From positions 1,364,001 through 1,428,000 of the forward strand of contig NZ_CP059571.1 in the NCBI RefSeq assembly GCF_014055025.1: 64,000 bases of DNA. Reading direction: 5' to 3'. The DNA is from Neisseria bacilliformis. GTDB taxonomy: Bacteria; Pseudomonadota; Gammaproteobacteria; Burkholderiales; Neisseriaceae. Below, piece after piece: positions 8,489 through 15,963 of this stretch. How positions within the stretch are numbered: position 1 is the stretch's first letter; each line of letters starts with the position of its first letter. The position numbers and the translations under genes were made by a program. The notes under the pieces are model-generated. The model did no database searches and was not told where the DNA came from. It saw only the letters and a program-made list of their open reading frames with translations.

Positions 8489-8917
8489 ATGAAAACCAGC
8501 GCGCGCAACCAACTGGTAGGCACCGTCAAAAGCATCAAACACGGCGCGGTGAACGACGAAATCATCGTAACCCTCAGTGGAGGGCAAGAGCTGGCCGCCA
8601 CCATCACCTGCGACAGCCGCGAATATCTCGAACTCAAAGAAGGCAAACCCGTCGTCGCCCTGATCAAATCCACCAGTGTCATCATCGCCACCGACGCCGC
8701 CCACATCAAACTCTCCGCCCGCAACCGCCTCACCGGCACCATCAGCAACATCAGCCGTGGCGCGGTGTATTCCCTCGTGGAAATCGACCTCGGCAACGAT
8801 GTCTCCATCATTGCCGGCATCACCATCGAAAGCTCCGACGGCCTCGATTTGCACGTCGGCCAAACCGCCACCGCCCTCTTCAAAGCCGGCAGCGTGATCT
8901 TGGGCGTGCCGGCGTAA
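8489..8917 (+). CDS. Tandem-Mop (TOBE) molybdate-binding protein
   Basis: A 142-residue cytoplasmic protein made of two Mop repeats: residues about 2-66 (SARNQLVGTVKSIKHGAVND) and 72-138 (SARNRLTGTISNISRGAVYS). Such ModG-like molbindins bind molybdate or tungstate and act as store or buffer. The ATG at 8489 is preferred over that at 8474 because AAGGA lies 7 bases upstream. The gene converges on modC, whose product lacks the usual C-terminal Mop domain, so this protein may provide that function separately. It could instead be a general store. Confidence 0.9.
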   Translation: MKTSARNQLVGTVKSIKHGAVNDEIIVTLSGGQELAATITCDSREYLELKEGKPVVALIKSTSVIIATDAAHIKLSARNRLTGTISNISRGAVYSLVEIDLGNDVSIIAGITIESSDGLDLHVGQTATALFKAGSVILGVPA

Positions 8918-8942
8918 CACAGCCTGTTCCCAAAAACATAAA

Positions 8943-8972
8943 AGGCAGCCTGAAAAGTTTTTCAGGCTGCTT
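8943..8972 (+). terminator. Inverted Kingella-type uptake-sequence hairpin
   Basis: GGCAGCCTGAAAA and TTTTCAGGCTGC with a minimal loop and following T-rich tract, directly behind the Mop gene. Confidence 0.65.
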
Positions 8973-8996
8973 TTCTTGCTTGTTCGGCAGGGTGCA

Positions 8997-9040
8997 AGGC
9001 CGTCTGAAAACCTGTGTTATGGTTTTCAGACGGCCTTTTT
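8997..9040. terminator. Inverted AG uptake-sequence hairpin between convergent genes
   Basis: AGGCCGTCTGAAAACC and GGTTTTCAGACGGCCT followed by a T run. It can end transcripts from the Mop gene and, from the other side, modC. Confidence 0.65.
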
Positions 9041-9080
9041 TGCTTTTCAAGCTGCTGTTTAGGGTACTAAGGCTGCCTTC

Positions 9081-9767
9081 TTATGCTTCATGCCGCAGCC
9101 TTCCGTTTTCAATCCGTGCGGTTTCGTCGGCAAGGGCTTGGGCGTCTTCGGGGTCGTGGGTGATGAGCAGCAGGGGGATGCCGAGTTCGCGCTGCAAGGC
9201 GGACATGTGTTCGCGCATTTGGGCGCGCAGGGCGGTGTCGAGGGCGGAGAAGGGTTCGTCCAGCAGCAGCCAGCGGGGGCAGGTGGCGCAGGTGCGGGCA
9301 AGGGCGGTGCGCTGGCGTTGGCCGCCGGAGATTTGGCGTGGGTAGTGGTCGGCGACGGCGGCAAGCTGCATTTTTTCGAGCCAGGGGGCGGCTTCGCTGC
9401 GGGCTCGGCGGCGGCCGGGGCTGCGCAGTCCTTTGTGCAGGCCGAAGGCGATGTTTTGGGCGACGGTGAGGTGGGGGAACAGGGCGTAGTCTTGGAACAG
9501 CAGTCCGGCTTGGCGTTGCTGGGGGGGCAGCCAGAGGTTTTGCGCGGTGTCGCCGTAGTTTGCGCCGCCGATGGCGACGCGCCCCTGCTGCGGGCGGATG
9601 AGTCCGGCCAGCAGTTGCAGGGTGAGGCTTTTGCCGGAGCCGGAGGGGCCGAGGATGGCGAGGCGGCGGGCGGGGGTGCGCACGGCGGCATCGAGGGTGA
9701 AGGTGCGGCTGCCGTGGGCAAGGGTCGTCTGAAAGGTGAAATCGAAGGTGGGTTGTTGTTCAGCCAC
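9081..9767 (-). CDS. modC: Molybdate ABC transporter ATP-binding protein ModC, short form
   Basis: Drives molybdate import with ModB and ModA. The 228 residues hold one nucleotide-binding domain: Walker A GPSGSGKS, signature ISGGQRQRTALAR and Walker B WLLLDEPFSALD, followed by the switch histidine in LLITHD. It ends right after the ATPase domain, about 120 residues shorter than classic ModC, which carries a C-terminal Mop regulatory domain. The start is GTG with GGAGA upstream, and its GTGGCTGA overlaps the modB stop, implying translational coupling. A separate tandem-Mop gene converges on it. Confidence 0.92.
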   Translation of the reverse strand: MAEQQPTFDFTFQTTLAHGSRTFTLDAAVRTPARRLAILGPSGSGKSLTLQLLAGLIRPQQGRVAIGGANYGDTAQNLWLPPQQRQAGLLFQDYALFPHLTVAQNIAFGLHKGLRSPGRRRARSEAAPWLEKMQLAAVADHYPRQISGGQRQRTALARTCATCPRWLLLDEPFSALDTALRAQMREHMSALQRELGIPLLLITHDPEDAQALADETARIENGRLRHEA

Positions 9768-10437
9768 GGTTTTTGTCTCCGTTTAGTCGGGTTACGCTCC
9801 ACAGCACGGTGATGCAGACGGCGGAAATCAGCCAGACGAGGCGGTTGGCGAGCTGGTCGTTGCCGGCCTGTACGGCTTCGTAAACGGCGATGGAGAGGGT
9901 TTGGGTCTGGCCGGGGATGCTGCCGGCAATCATGAGGGTGGCGCCGAATTCGCCGAGGGCGCGGGCGAAGGTGAGCAGCAGGCCGGAGAGGATGCCGCGC
10001 CAGGCCAGCGGCAGGGTTACGCGGAAGAAGACGGCGGTTTCGGAAAGGCCGAGCACGCGGGCGGCCTGCTCGAACTGGGGGTTGACTTCTTCAAAGGCGG
10101 CGCGGGCGGGTTTGAGGACGAGGGGGAAGGTTACGGCCATGGCGGCGGCGACTGCGCCCTGCCAGGTGAAGATCAGGCTGAATCCGAAATGCTGTTGCAG
10201 CCATTGGCCGAGTGTGCCGTTGCGGCCGAACAGGACGAGCAGGTAGTAGCCCATAACGGTGGGGGGCAGCACCATCGGCAGGGTGAGGACGGTGTCGAGG
10301 AAGTTACGGCCGATAAAGCGTTTGCGGGCAAGCAGCCAGCTGACGGCGATGCCGAGGACGAGGTTGAACAGGGTCGCCCAGCCGGCGACTTTGAGCGACA
10401 GCATCAGGGCGGGAAGGGCTTCTTGGAATTCGGACAT
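9760..10437 (-). CDS. modB: Molybdate ABC transporter permease ModB
   Basis: Inner-membrane channel subunit of molybdate uptake. The 225 residues hold about five membrane segments and the cytoplasmic EAA loop (ALGEFGATLMIAGSIPGQTQTL is the ModB family hallmark). The gene overlaps the modC start by 8 bases. No strong ribosome site is visible before the ATG. The modA gene is not adjacent: a DJ-1/PfpI gene and repeats intervene. Confidence 0.94.
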   Translation of the reverse strand: MSEFQEALPALMLSLKVAGWATLFNLVLGIAVSWLLARKRFIGRNFLDTVLTLPMVLPPTVMGYYLLVLFGRNGTLGQWLQQHFGFSLIFTWQGAVAAAMAVTFPLVLKPARAAFEEVNPQFEQAARVLGLSETAVFFRVTLPLAWRGILSGLLLTFARALGEFGATLMIAGSIPGQTQTLSIAVYEAVQAGNDQLANRLVWLISAVCITVLWSVTRLNGDKNRG

Positions 10438-10520
10438 TTTTTCGGGTTCGGGTTGCTTGGGTTGGTGGGCGTTTCAGGATGCTTTGAGGCCGTCTGAAAA
10501 CTGCTTGCTTCGTTTGCGGA

Positions 10521-10587
10521 GTAGGTCGGGCATTGATGCCCGACGTTTTTTGTTGCCGGTGTTTGTCGGGCATCAATGCCCGACCTA
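10521..10587. repeat. Paired GTCGGGCAT palindrome element, copy 2
   Basis: GTAGGTCGGGCATTGATGCC and its inverted partner GGCATCAATGCCCGACCTAC flank about 20 bp, in the gap between modB and the DJ-1/PfpI gene. The outer ends are perfect inverted repeats. Confidence 0.75.
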
Positions 10588-10591
10588 CGCG

Positions 10592-11209
10592 CTACGGCTG
10601 CATATCCAAGCCGTACAGTTTGGCGAAATCATCTTGCGCTGAATCCGTCTGGCGGGCGTATTCCGTATCGTTGGCAATCTGTTGCGCCAAGTTTTCGCCG
10701 TATTGGTCGGCGATGAAACCCAAAGCCATGTCCATACCCGCCGCCACGCCCGATGATGTGTAGAATTTTCCGTCCGCCACCCAGCGTGCCGATTTTTTCC
10801 AATCCACGCCGCTGCCAAAGCTGCTTGCCCAGCCAAAGGCTTTTTTGTTGGACGTTGCCGAGCGTTCGTCCAAACAACCCGCCGCCGCCAGCAACGCTGA
10901 GCCTGTGCAGACCGACAGACACCATTTTGCTTCGCGCACACGCGCGGCGAGCATTTGCAAAAACGTGTTGTCGGACACCAGCGTGCGCGTGCCCATGCCG
11001 CCGGGGACAAGCAAAACCGAGCCTGCGGGCAATGGCGGGCAGGCTTCGGTTTCCATCACAAAGCCCGCACCGCTGCGTATCCTGCCGCCGTTTGGCGACA
11101 CATAATGCAGCGCGGCATTGGGAATGCGCCCGAGAAAATCCGCCGGACCGATTAAATCAAGCGCGGTGTAGTTGTGGTAAACGAGGCAGTAAATTTTTAC
11201 AGAATCCAT
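10592..11209 (-). CDS. DJ-1/PfpI superfamily protein
   Basis: A 205-residue cytoplasmic protein of the DJ-1/PfpI fold, closest in outline to isonitrile hydratase and the N-terminal domain of GATase1-like AraC regulators. The nucleophile elbow is C101 in SVCTGS, after LLVPGGMGT, and ASGVAAGMDMAL-like sequence follows near residue 150. Substrate unknown. It sits between modA and modB; an uptake-sequence hairpin separates it from modA and a palindromic element from modB, so co-transcription is uncertain. AAGGCAACAT precedes the start. Functional link to molybdate is unproven. Confidence 0.82.
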   Translation of the reverse strand: MDSVKIYCLVYHNYTALDLIGPADFLGRIPNAALHYVSPNGGRIRSGAGFVMETEACPPLPAGSVLLVPGGMGTRTLVSDNTFLQMLAARVREAKWCLSVCTGSALLAAAGCLDERSATSNKKAFGWASSFGSGVDWKKSARWVADGKFYTSSGVAAGMDMALGFIADQYGENLAQQIANDTEYARQTDSAQDDFAKLYGLDMQP

Positions 11210-11277
11210 ATGTTGCCTTTCTTGATGGTGTCCGTTGGGCTAGGCGGGTTTCAGGCTGCCTTTGAGGCCGTCTGAAA

Positions 11278-11316
11278 AGCAGCCTGAAAACGGACAAACC
11301 CGTTTTCAGGCTGCTT
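11278..11316. terminator. Uptake-sequence hairpin between modA and the DJ-1 gene
   Basis: AGCAGCCTGAAAACGG and CCGTTTTCAGGCTGCT form a long stem with T-rich sequence on both sides. It lies behind modA and may split the mod operon transcript. Confidence 0.6.
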
Positions 11317-11342
11317 TTGTTTTTTTTCAGGCTGCCTGCGGT

Positions 11343-12107
11343 TTATTTGGCTTTGAAGCCTTTGGCGGAGCTGAAGCCGTATTTTTTCAGGATGGCCTGG
11401 CCTTTGGGGGAGAGGACGAAATCGACGTAGCTTTTGGCCTCTTTGTTTTTGGGCGCGGCGGTGGGGGCGATGGCGTAGGAAACGGGGGTTTCCAGCGGTA
11501 CGGCGAAGGAGATGTTGACTTTGTCTTTGGCCAGTACGGCGTCGGTGCGGTAAACGAAGCCGGCTTCGGTTTCGCCGCGCGATACGTAGTCGAGTGCCTG
11601 GCGGACGTTTTGGGTGGAGACGATTTTGGGTTGCAGGGTGGTGTAGAGGCCGGCTTTTTCCAGCGCGCCTTTGGTGTAGCGGCCTGCGGGTACGCTGTCG
11701 GGGTTGCCGACGGCGATGCGGTTGACGGTGGCGGCTTTCAGGTCGTTGAGGGTTTTGATTTTGAGGCGGCTGTCTTTGGGTTGGACGACAACCAAGTTGT
11801 TGAGGACGAAGGTGCGGCGGGCGGCTTTGTCGATGAGGTTCTGCTCTTGGGCTTTGTCCATGGTGGCCTGGTCGGCGGTGGCGAGGACGTCGACGGGCGC
11901 GCCCTGGGAGAGTTGTTGCAGCAGGACGCCGGAGGCGGCGGTGTTCAGCTTGACGGCGGTGCCGGGGTGGGCTTTCTGGTAGGCGGCGTTGATTTCCTGA
12001 AAGGCTTCTTTGAGGCTGGCGGCGGCGGAGACGGTGAGATCGTCGGCCAACGCGGGGGCGGCGGCCAGGGCGAGTGCGGCGATCAGGGTAGTGTTGCGGA
12101 TGTTCAT
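11343..12107 (-). CDS. modA: Molybdate-binding periplasmic protein ModA
   Basis: Captures molybdate (or tungstate) in the periplasm and delivers it to ModBC. Of its 254 residues the first 21 form a Sec signal peptide cut after APALA. The mature start DDLTVSAAASLKEAFQEI, the GVLLQQLSQGAPVDVLATAD stretch and GRYTKGALE are typical of ModA. AAAGGAAAA precedes the ATG. It is the promoter-proximal gene of the minus-strand mod group. Confidence 0.95.
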   Translation of the reverse strand: MNIRNTTLIAALALAAAPALADDLTVSAAASLKEAFQEINAAYQKAHPGTAVKLNTAASGVLLQQLSQGAPVDVLATADQATMDKAQEQNLIDKAARRTFVLNNLVVVQPKDSRLKIKTLNDLKAATVNRIAVGNPDSVPAGRYTKGALEKAGLYTTLQPKIVSTQNVRQALDYVSRGETEAGFVYRTDAVLAKDKVNISFAVPLETPVSYAIAPTAAPKNKEAKSYVDFVLSPKGQAILKKYGFSSAKGFKAK

Positions 12108-12489
12108 GTTTGGTTTTCCTTTGGTTGCGGATGACGGACGGATAAGGCAGCCTGAAAACAGGGGCGGCGTGTGTGGCGGTGCTACACACGCTGCACGGGT
12201 TTTCAGACGGCCTCTACTGCGTTGCAGGGTGGGGCTTGACCCACCGTTTCAGACGGATTCGGCCATGGTGGGTCAAGACCCACCCTGCATCGGTTTTCAG
12301 ACGGCGGCGGGCAAGGGAAAACGGCCGTCTTGCGGGTTGCAGGACGGCCGTTTGGCGGGTTTTACGGTTTCAGGCTTCCTCACGGGCGCGATTTTGCGGT
12401 TTGCGGTCGGTGCTGGAAACCGTGTGTTCGGACTAATCCGAAAGAGGGGTTGCGCCGAATGCGATTTTCAGGATGCCTGTGCTTGCCGA
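12108..12489. other. Intergenic repeats between narI and modA
   Basis: No gene is seen. Contains a degenerate GTGTGG arm near 12170-12196, a paired GTGGGTC element (12222-12290), AG uptake sequences and a Kingella-type copy near 12148. The modA promoter presumably lies here but no clear -35/-10 pair was found. Confidence 0.6.
12222..12290. repeat. Paired GTGGGTC palindrome element, copy 1
   Basis: TGCAGGGTGGGGCTTGACCC and its inverse GGGTCAAGACCCACCCTGCA flank a core that includes CAGACGG. Similar paired copies lie at 24560-24641 and 27702-27772, and a single unit at 4740-4765. Confidence 0.75.
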
Positions 12490-13194
12490 TCAGCGGGTGC
12501 CGTTGCGGCGGCGTACGAGCTGCCAGGGGCGGATGAGGTAGAACGCGCTGGCAAAGCCGCTCCATACGTGCACCATGCGGGTGAAGGGGAAGATAAAGAA
12601 GAAGGTCATGCCCATAAAGATGTGCAGTTTGAACAGGATGTTGGCATCTTCGATATAGCCTGCCGCGCCGCCGCGGAAGGTAACGATGTGCTGCGCCCAC
12701 TGCATGAGTTTGACCATTTCGTGGCCGTCCAGATGCCCCATGCTGACGAAGATGGTGGAGAGGCCGAGCAGCAGGGTGAGCAGCAGCCAGATAAGGACGA
12801 GTTTGTCGCGCCAGGTGCTGTTGATGCTGATGCGGTCGACCTTGAAGCGGCGGTTGATCAGGATAATCAGACCGACCAGGGCAGTGAGGCCGAAGATGCC
12901 GCCCATGGTCATGGCGAAAACCTGTTTTGCGCCGTGGCTGACGCCGATGGCGTCCCAGAACCACAGGGGGGTGAGCAGGCCGAACAGGTGGCCGCCGAAG
13001 ACGGCGAGTACGCCGACGTGGAACAGGACGCTACCGACGCGCAACTGCCCACGATAGAGCAGTTCGCTGGAATCGCTTTTCCATGTGTACTGCTCGCGGT
13101 CGAAGCGGAACAGGCTGCCGAGAAAGAATACGGCCAGGCAGATATAGGGGTAGATGCCGAAGAAAAACTGGTGGAATGTGTTGAGTTCGTTCAT
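12490..13194 (-). CDS. narI: Respiratory nitrate reductase gamma subunit NarI
   Basis: Membrane cytochrome b that takes electrons from quinol and passes them to NarH. The 234 residues have five membrane segments. Two pairs of heme ligands are visible: H59 and H69 in the second helix, and H191 and H209 near the end, with the same 18-residue spacing as in the E. coli protein. The C-terminal tail is basic (LVRRRNGTR). It is the last gene of the nar operon, 22 bases after narJ, with AAAGGAAA before the start. Confidence 0.96.
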   Translation of the reverse strand: MNELNTFHQFFFGIYPYICLAVFFLGSLFRFDREQYTWKSDSSELLYRGQLRVGSVLFHVGVLAVFGGHLFGLLTPLWFWDAIGVSHGAKQVFAMTMGGIFGLTALVGLIILINRRFKVDRISINSTWRDKLVLIWLLLTLLLGLSTIFVSMGHLDGHEMVKLMQWAQHIVTFRGGAAGYIEDANILFKLHIFMGMTFFFIFPFTRMVHVWSGFASAFYLIRPWQLVRRRNGTR

Positions 13195-13216
13195 GATTTT
13201 TCCTTTTCAGGCTGCC

Positions 13217-13867
13217 TCAGGGGCGGCCGCCGGGGTAGAACTGTACGGTTTGGATGCCGGGTTTGAGCAGCGGTTCGATGCCCTGCGGGTCGGGGCCGAA
13301 GGTTTCCATGGCTTCGTCCATGTCGCGCACGGGCGGCTCGACGAGGGGCTGCGGCTCGACGGGGCTGAGCGACACGGCGGCTTGCAGCAGTGCGGCGTAG
13401 GGCGAGCCGTAGGCGGCGAGGTTTTTGCCGATGTGGTGGATGACGTGCACGGCGTCGCCCAAGAGTTTTTCCGCTTCTTCGGCAGGGATGTGGGCGAAAA
13501 ATTCCAGCAGCGCGGGCAGGTAGTCGGGCAGTTCTTCGTCGCCGAGCTCGAAGCCGTGGCGGCGGTATTCTTCGAGCAGATCGACCATTGCGCTGCCCCG
13601 GTCGCGGTCTTCGCCGTACACGTGCTCGAAGATGTAGAGCGCGTGCTGGCGGGTGCGGTCGAACACCAGCACATAGTCTTCCTGCAACCGGCGCAGGCTT
13701 TGGCTGCGGAGGTGGTCGAGCAGTTGTTGCAGCTCTTGGCGTTTGGGGGCGAGTTCCGTCCATTGGTCTAAGGCCGTCTGAAATTCGGGCAGTGCGTCGA
13801 GCAGGTCTTGTTCGGGGTAGCACATCAGGGCGGAGAGCCATTTGTACACCATGGGGTTGGCGGCCAT
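13217..13867 (-). CDS. narJ: Nitrate reductase assembly chaperone NarJ
   Basis: Cytoplasmic chaperone that holds NarGH until the molybdenum cofactor and iron-sulfur clusters are in place. It has 216 residues, helical and acidic, with KWLSALMCYPEQDLLDALPE and the conserved LEDYVLVFDRTRQHALYIFEHVYGEDRDRG-type core near residues 60-90. The start codon overlaps the narH stop by one base, and AAGGAG lies just upstream. Confidence 0.95.
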   Translation of the reverse strand: MAANPMVYKWLSALMCYPEQDLLDALPEFQTALDQWTELAPKRQELQQLLDHLRSQSLRRLQEDYVLVFDRTRQHALYIFEHVYGEDRDRGSAMVDLLEEYRRHGFELGDEELPDYLPALLEFFAHIPAEEAEKLLGDAVHVIHHIGKNLAAYGSPYAALLQAAVSLSPVEPQPLVEPPVRDMDEAMETFGPDPQGIEPLLKPGIQTVQFYPGGRP

Positions 13868-15438
13868 CAGCGTACTCCTTCTTCGCGGTTTTTCTGGAGG
13901 TCTTTGCGCCGGTCCACAAAGATAATCGGCGTGGCTTTGCGTTTGCCGAACAGGTTTTCCTGGGTGAGGCCGTCGCCGTTGTCGCCGGAGCAGCCGTTGC
14001 CGAAGCTGAATCCGCAGCTTGCTTTGTCTTCAAAGCTGTTTTCCACCATTTCTTTGTGCGAGGCGGGGATGACAAAGCGGTCTTCGTAGTTGGCGATGGC
14101 GAGAATCTGGTACATGTCTTCGACCATTTCGGGGGTGAGGCCGGTGCCGTCGAGCGTTTGTTCCAGCGTTTCGCCTTCGACTATCTGGCCGCGTTTGAAG
14201 CGGCGCATGGCGATCATGCGCTCCAAGGCTTCTTTGATGGGTTCGACTTTGCCTGCGGTCAAGAGGTTGGCCAGATAGCGCAGCGGGATACGCATTTCGT
14301 CCACGCTGGGGATGATGCCGTTTTCGCCGACAAAGCCGTTTTCGATGGCGGACTGGATGGGCGAGAGCGGCGGGATGTACCACACCATCGGCAGGGTGCG
14401 GTATTCGGGGTGCAGCGGGAAGGCGATTTTCCAGTCCATCGCCATTTTATAGACGGGCGAGCGTTTGGCTGCGTCTATCCAACTTTGGCTGATGCCTTGT
14501 TTGAGGGCTTCGCGTTCGATTTCGGGGTCGTGCGGGTTGAGGAAGATGCCGAGCTGGGCTTCGTACAGGTCTTGCGGGTTTTCAACGCTGGCGGCTTCTT
14601 CGATGCGGTCTGCGTCATACAGCAGCACGCCCAGATAGCGGATGCGGCCGACGCAGGTTTCGGAGCAGACGGTCGGTTCGCCCGCTTCGATGCGCGGGTA
14701 GCAGAAAATACATTTTTCGGCTTTACCGCTTACCCAGTTGTAGTAGATTTTTTTGTAGGGGCAGCCTGAAATGCACATGCGCCAGCCACGGCATTTGTCC
14801 TGGTCGATCAGGACGATGCCGTCGTCTTCGCGTTTGTAGATGCTGCCGGAGGGGCAGGAGGCGACGCAGGTGGGGTTGAGGCAGTGTTCGCACAGGCGCG
14901 GCAGGTACATCATGAAGGTCTGCTCGAACGCGCCCATCATTTCTTTCTGGATGCCTTCAAACAAGGTGTCTTTGGCGCGTTTTTCAAATTCGCCGGCCAA
15001 GTCGTCTTCCCAGTTGGGACCCCATTCGATTTTGTCCATTTTTTTGCCGGTGAGCACGGAAATCGGCCGCGCGGTGGGCGGGGTTTTCATTTTGGGGGCG
15101 TTTTGCAGATGCTCGTAGTCGTAGGTAAACGGCTCGTAGTAGTCGTCGATTTGCGGCAGGTTGGGGTTGGAGAAGATGTTGGACAGGATTTTCAGACGGC
15201 CGCCCTGCTTGGGCACGAGTTTGCCGTTGGGTTTGCGCACCCAGCCGCCGTTCCATTTTTCCTGGTCTTCCCAGTTTTTCGGGAAGCCGATGCCGGGCTT
15301 GGTTTCAACGTTGTTGAACCAGGCGTATTCCACACCGTCGCGGCTTGTCCAAACGTTTTTGCAGGTAACGGAGCAGGTGTGGCAGCCGATACATTTGTCG
15401 AGGTTGAGTACCATGCCGACTTGCGCTCTGATTTTCAT
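13867..15438 (-). CDS. narH: Respiratory nitrate reductase beta subunit NarH
   Basis: Iron-sulfur electron-transfer subunit linking NarI heme to NarG. It has 523 residues, normal for the family. The first cluster motif is C16-x2-C19-x2-C22-x3-C26. CRGWRMCISGCPYKK shows tryptophan in place of one cysteine, the hallmark of the [3Fe-4S] site. CEHCLNPTCVASCPSG gives further ligands. Preceded by AAGGAACAC. Between narG and this gene a small cupin gene is inserted, with uptake sequences on both sides of it. Confidence 0.97.
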   Translation of the reverse strand: MKIRAQVGMVLNLDKCIGCHTCSVTCKNVWTSRDGVEYAWFNNVETKPGIGFPKNWEDQEKWNGGWVRKPNGKLVPKQGGRLKILSNIFSNPNLPQIDDYYEPFTYDYEHLQNAPKMKTPPTARPISVLTGKKMDKIEWGPNWEDDLAGEFEKRAKDTLFEGIQKEMMGAFEQTFMMYLPRLCEHCLNPTCVASCPSGSIYKREDDGIVLIDQDKCRGWRMCISGCPYKKIYYNWVSGKAEKCIFCYPRIEAGEPTVCSETCVGRIRYLGVLLYDADRIEEAASVENPQDLYEAQLGIFLNPHDPEIEREALKQGISQSWIDAAKRSPVYKMAMDWKIAFPLHPEYRTLPMVWYIPPLSPIQSAIENGFVGENGIIPSVDEMRIPLRYLANLLTAGKVEPIKEALERMIAMRRFKRGQIVEGETLEQTLDGTGLTPEMVEDMYQILAIANYEDRFVIPASHKEMVENSFEDKASCGFSFGNGCSGDNGDGLTQENLFGKRKATPIIFVDRRKDLQKNREEGVR

Positions 15439-15511
15439 ATGGGTGTTCCTTGTGGTTTTGTGTTCTGTGTTTTCAGGCTGCCTTTAAGGCCGTCTGAAAA
15501 GGTTTGGTGTG

Positions 15512-15868
15512 TTACTGCGGCGCGGCTTCAAAGCCTGCGCGGGGGCTGATAACGGAAACGAGGATGCAGTCCTCTTTGGCATCCGGCCGGTTGCGCGCGC
15601 CGTGTATCTGGTGCAGGCCGACGATGACGCTTTCGCCCGCGCGGATGGTGCGGCCGCTGTTTTCGTCGTCGAGCAGCTCGGCTTCGCCTTGCAGCACGAT
15701 CCAGATGTCCACGCCGTGCGGATGGCGGTGGGCGGGCAGGCTGGTACCGGGCGGTATCTGCCACAGCACCATGTTGTCGTGGCTGTCGCGGTGCAGCACG
15801 GTGCGCACGGATTCGGTGCCGCCGTCTTTGAGGTAGTCGGCAAAACGGATGATTTGCGGGGTCTGCAT
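15512..15868 (-). CDS. Small cupin-domain protein inside the nar operon
   Basis: A 118-residue single-domain cupin. Motif 1 is visible as GTSLPAHRHPHGVDIWIVLQG with H47, H49 and H51; the usual glutamate of this motif is not obvious. Motif 2 is GESVIVGLHQIHGARN with H86 and H89. It may bind a metal. The gene has a good AAAGGAAA ribosome site and lies between narG and narH on the same strand, so it is probably translated with them. Cupins are not standard nar operon members. Possible roles are a sensor, a small-molecule enzyme or protection from nitrosative by-products; none can be shown from sequence. Confidence 0.85.
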   Translation of the reverse strand: MQTPQIIRFADYLKDGGTESVRTVLHRDSHDNMVLWQIPPGTSLPAHRHPHGVDIWIVLQGEAELLDDENSGRTIRAGESVIVGLHQIHGARNRPDAKEDCILVSVISPRAGFEAAPQ

Positions 15869-15963
15869 GGTGGTTTCCTTTGCGGTTTGTGTTTTTCAGA
15901 CGGCCTTTCAGGCTGCTTGGTACAGGCCGTCTGAAAGGCAGCCTGAAAAGTCCGTCCGAACGG

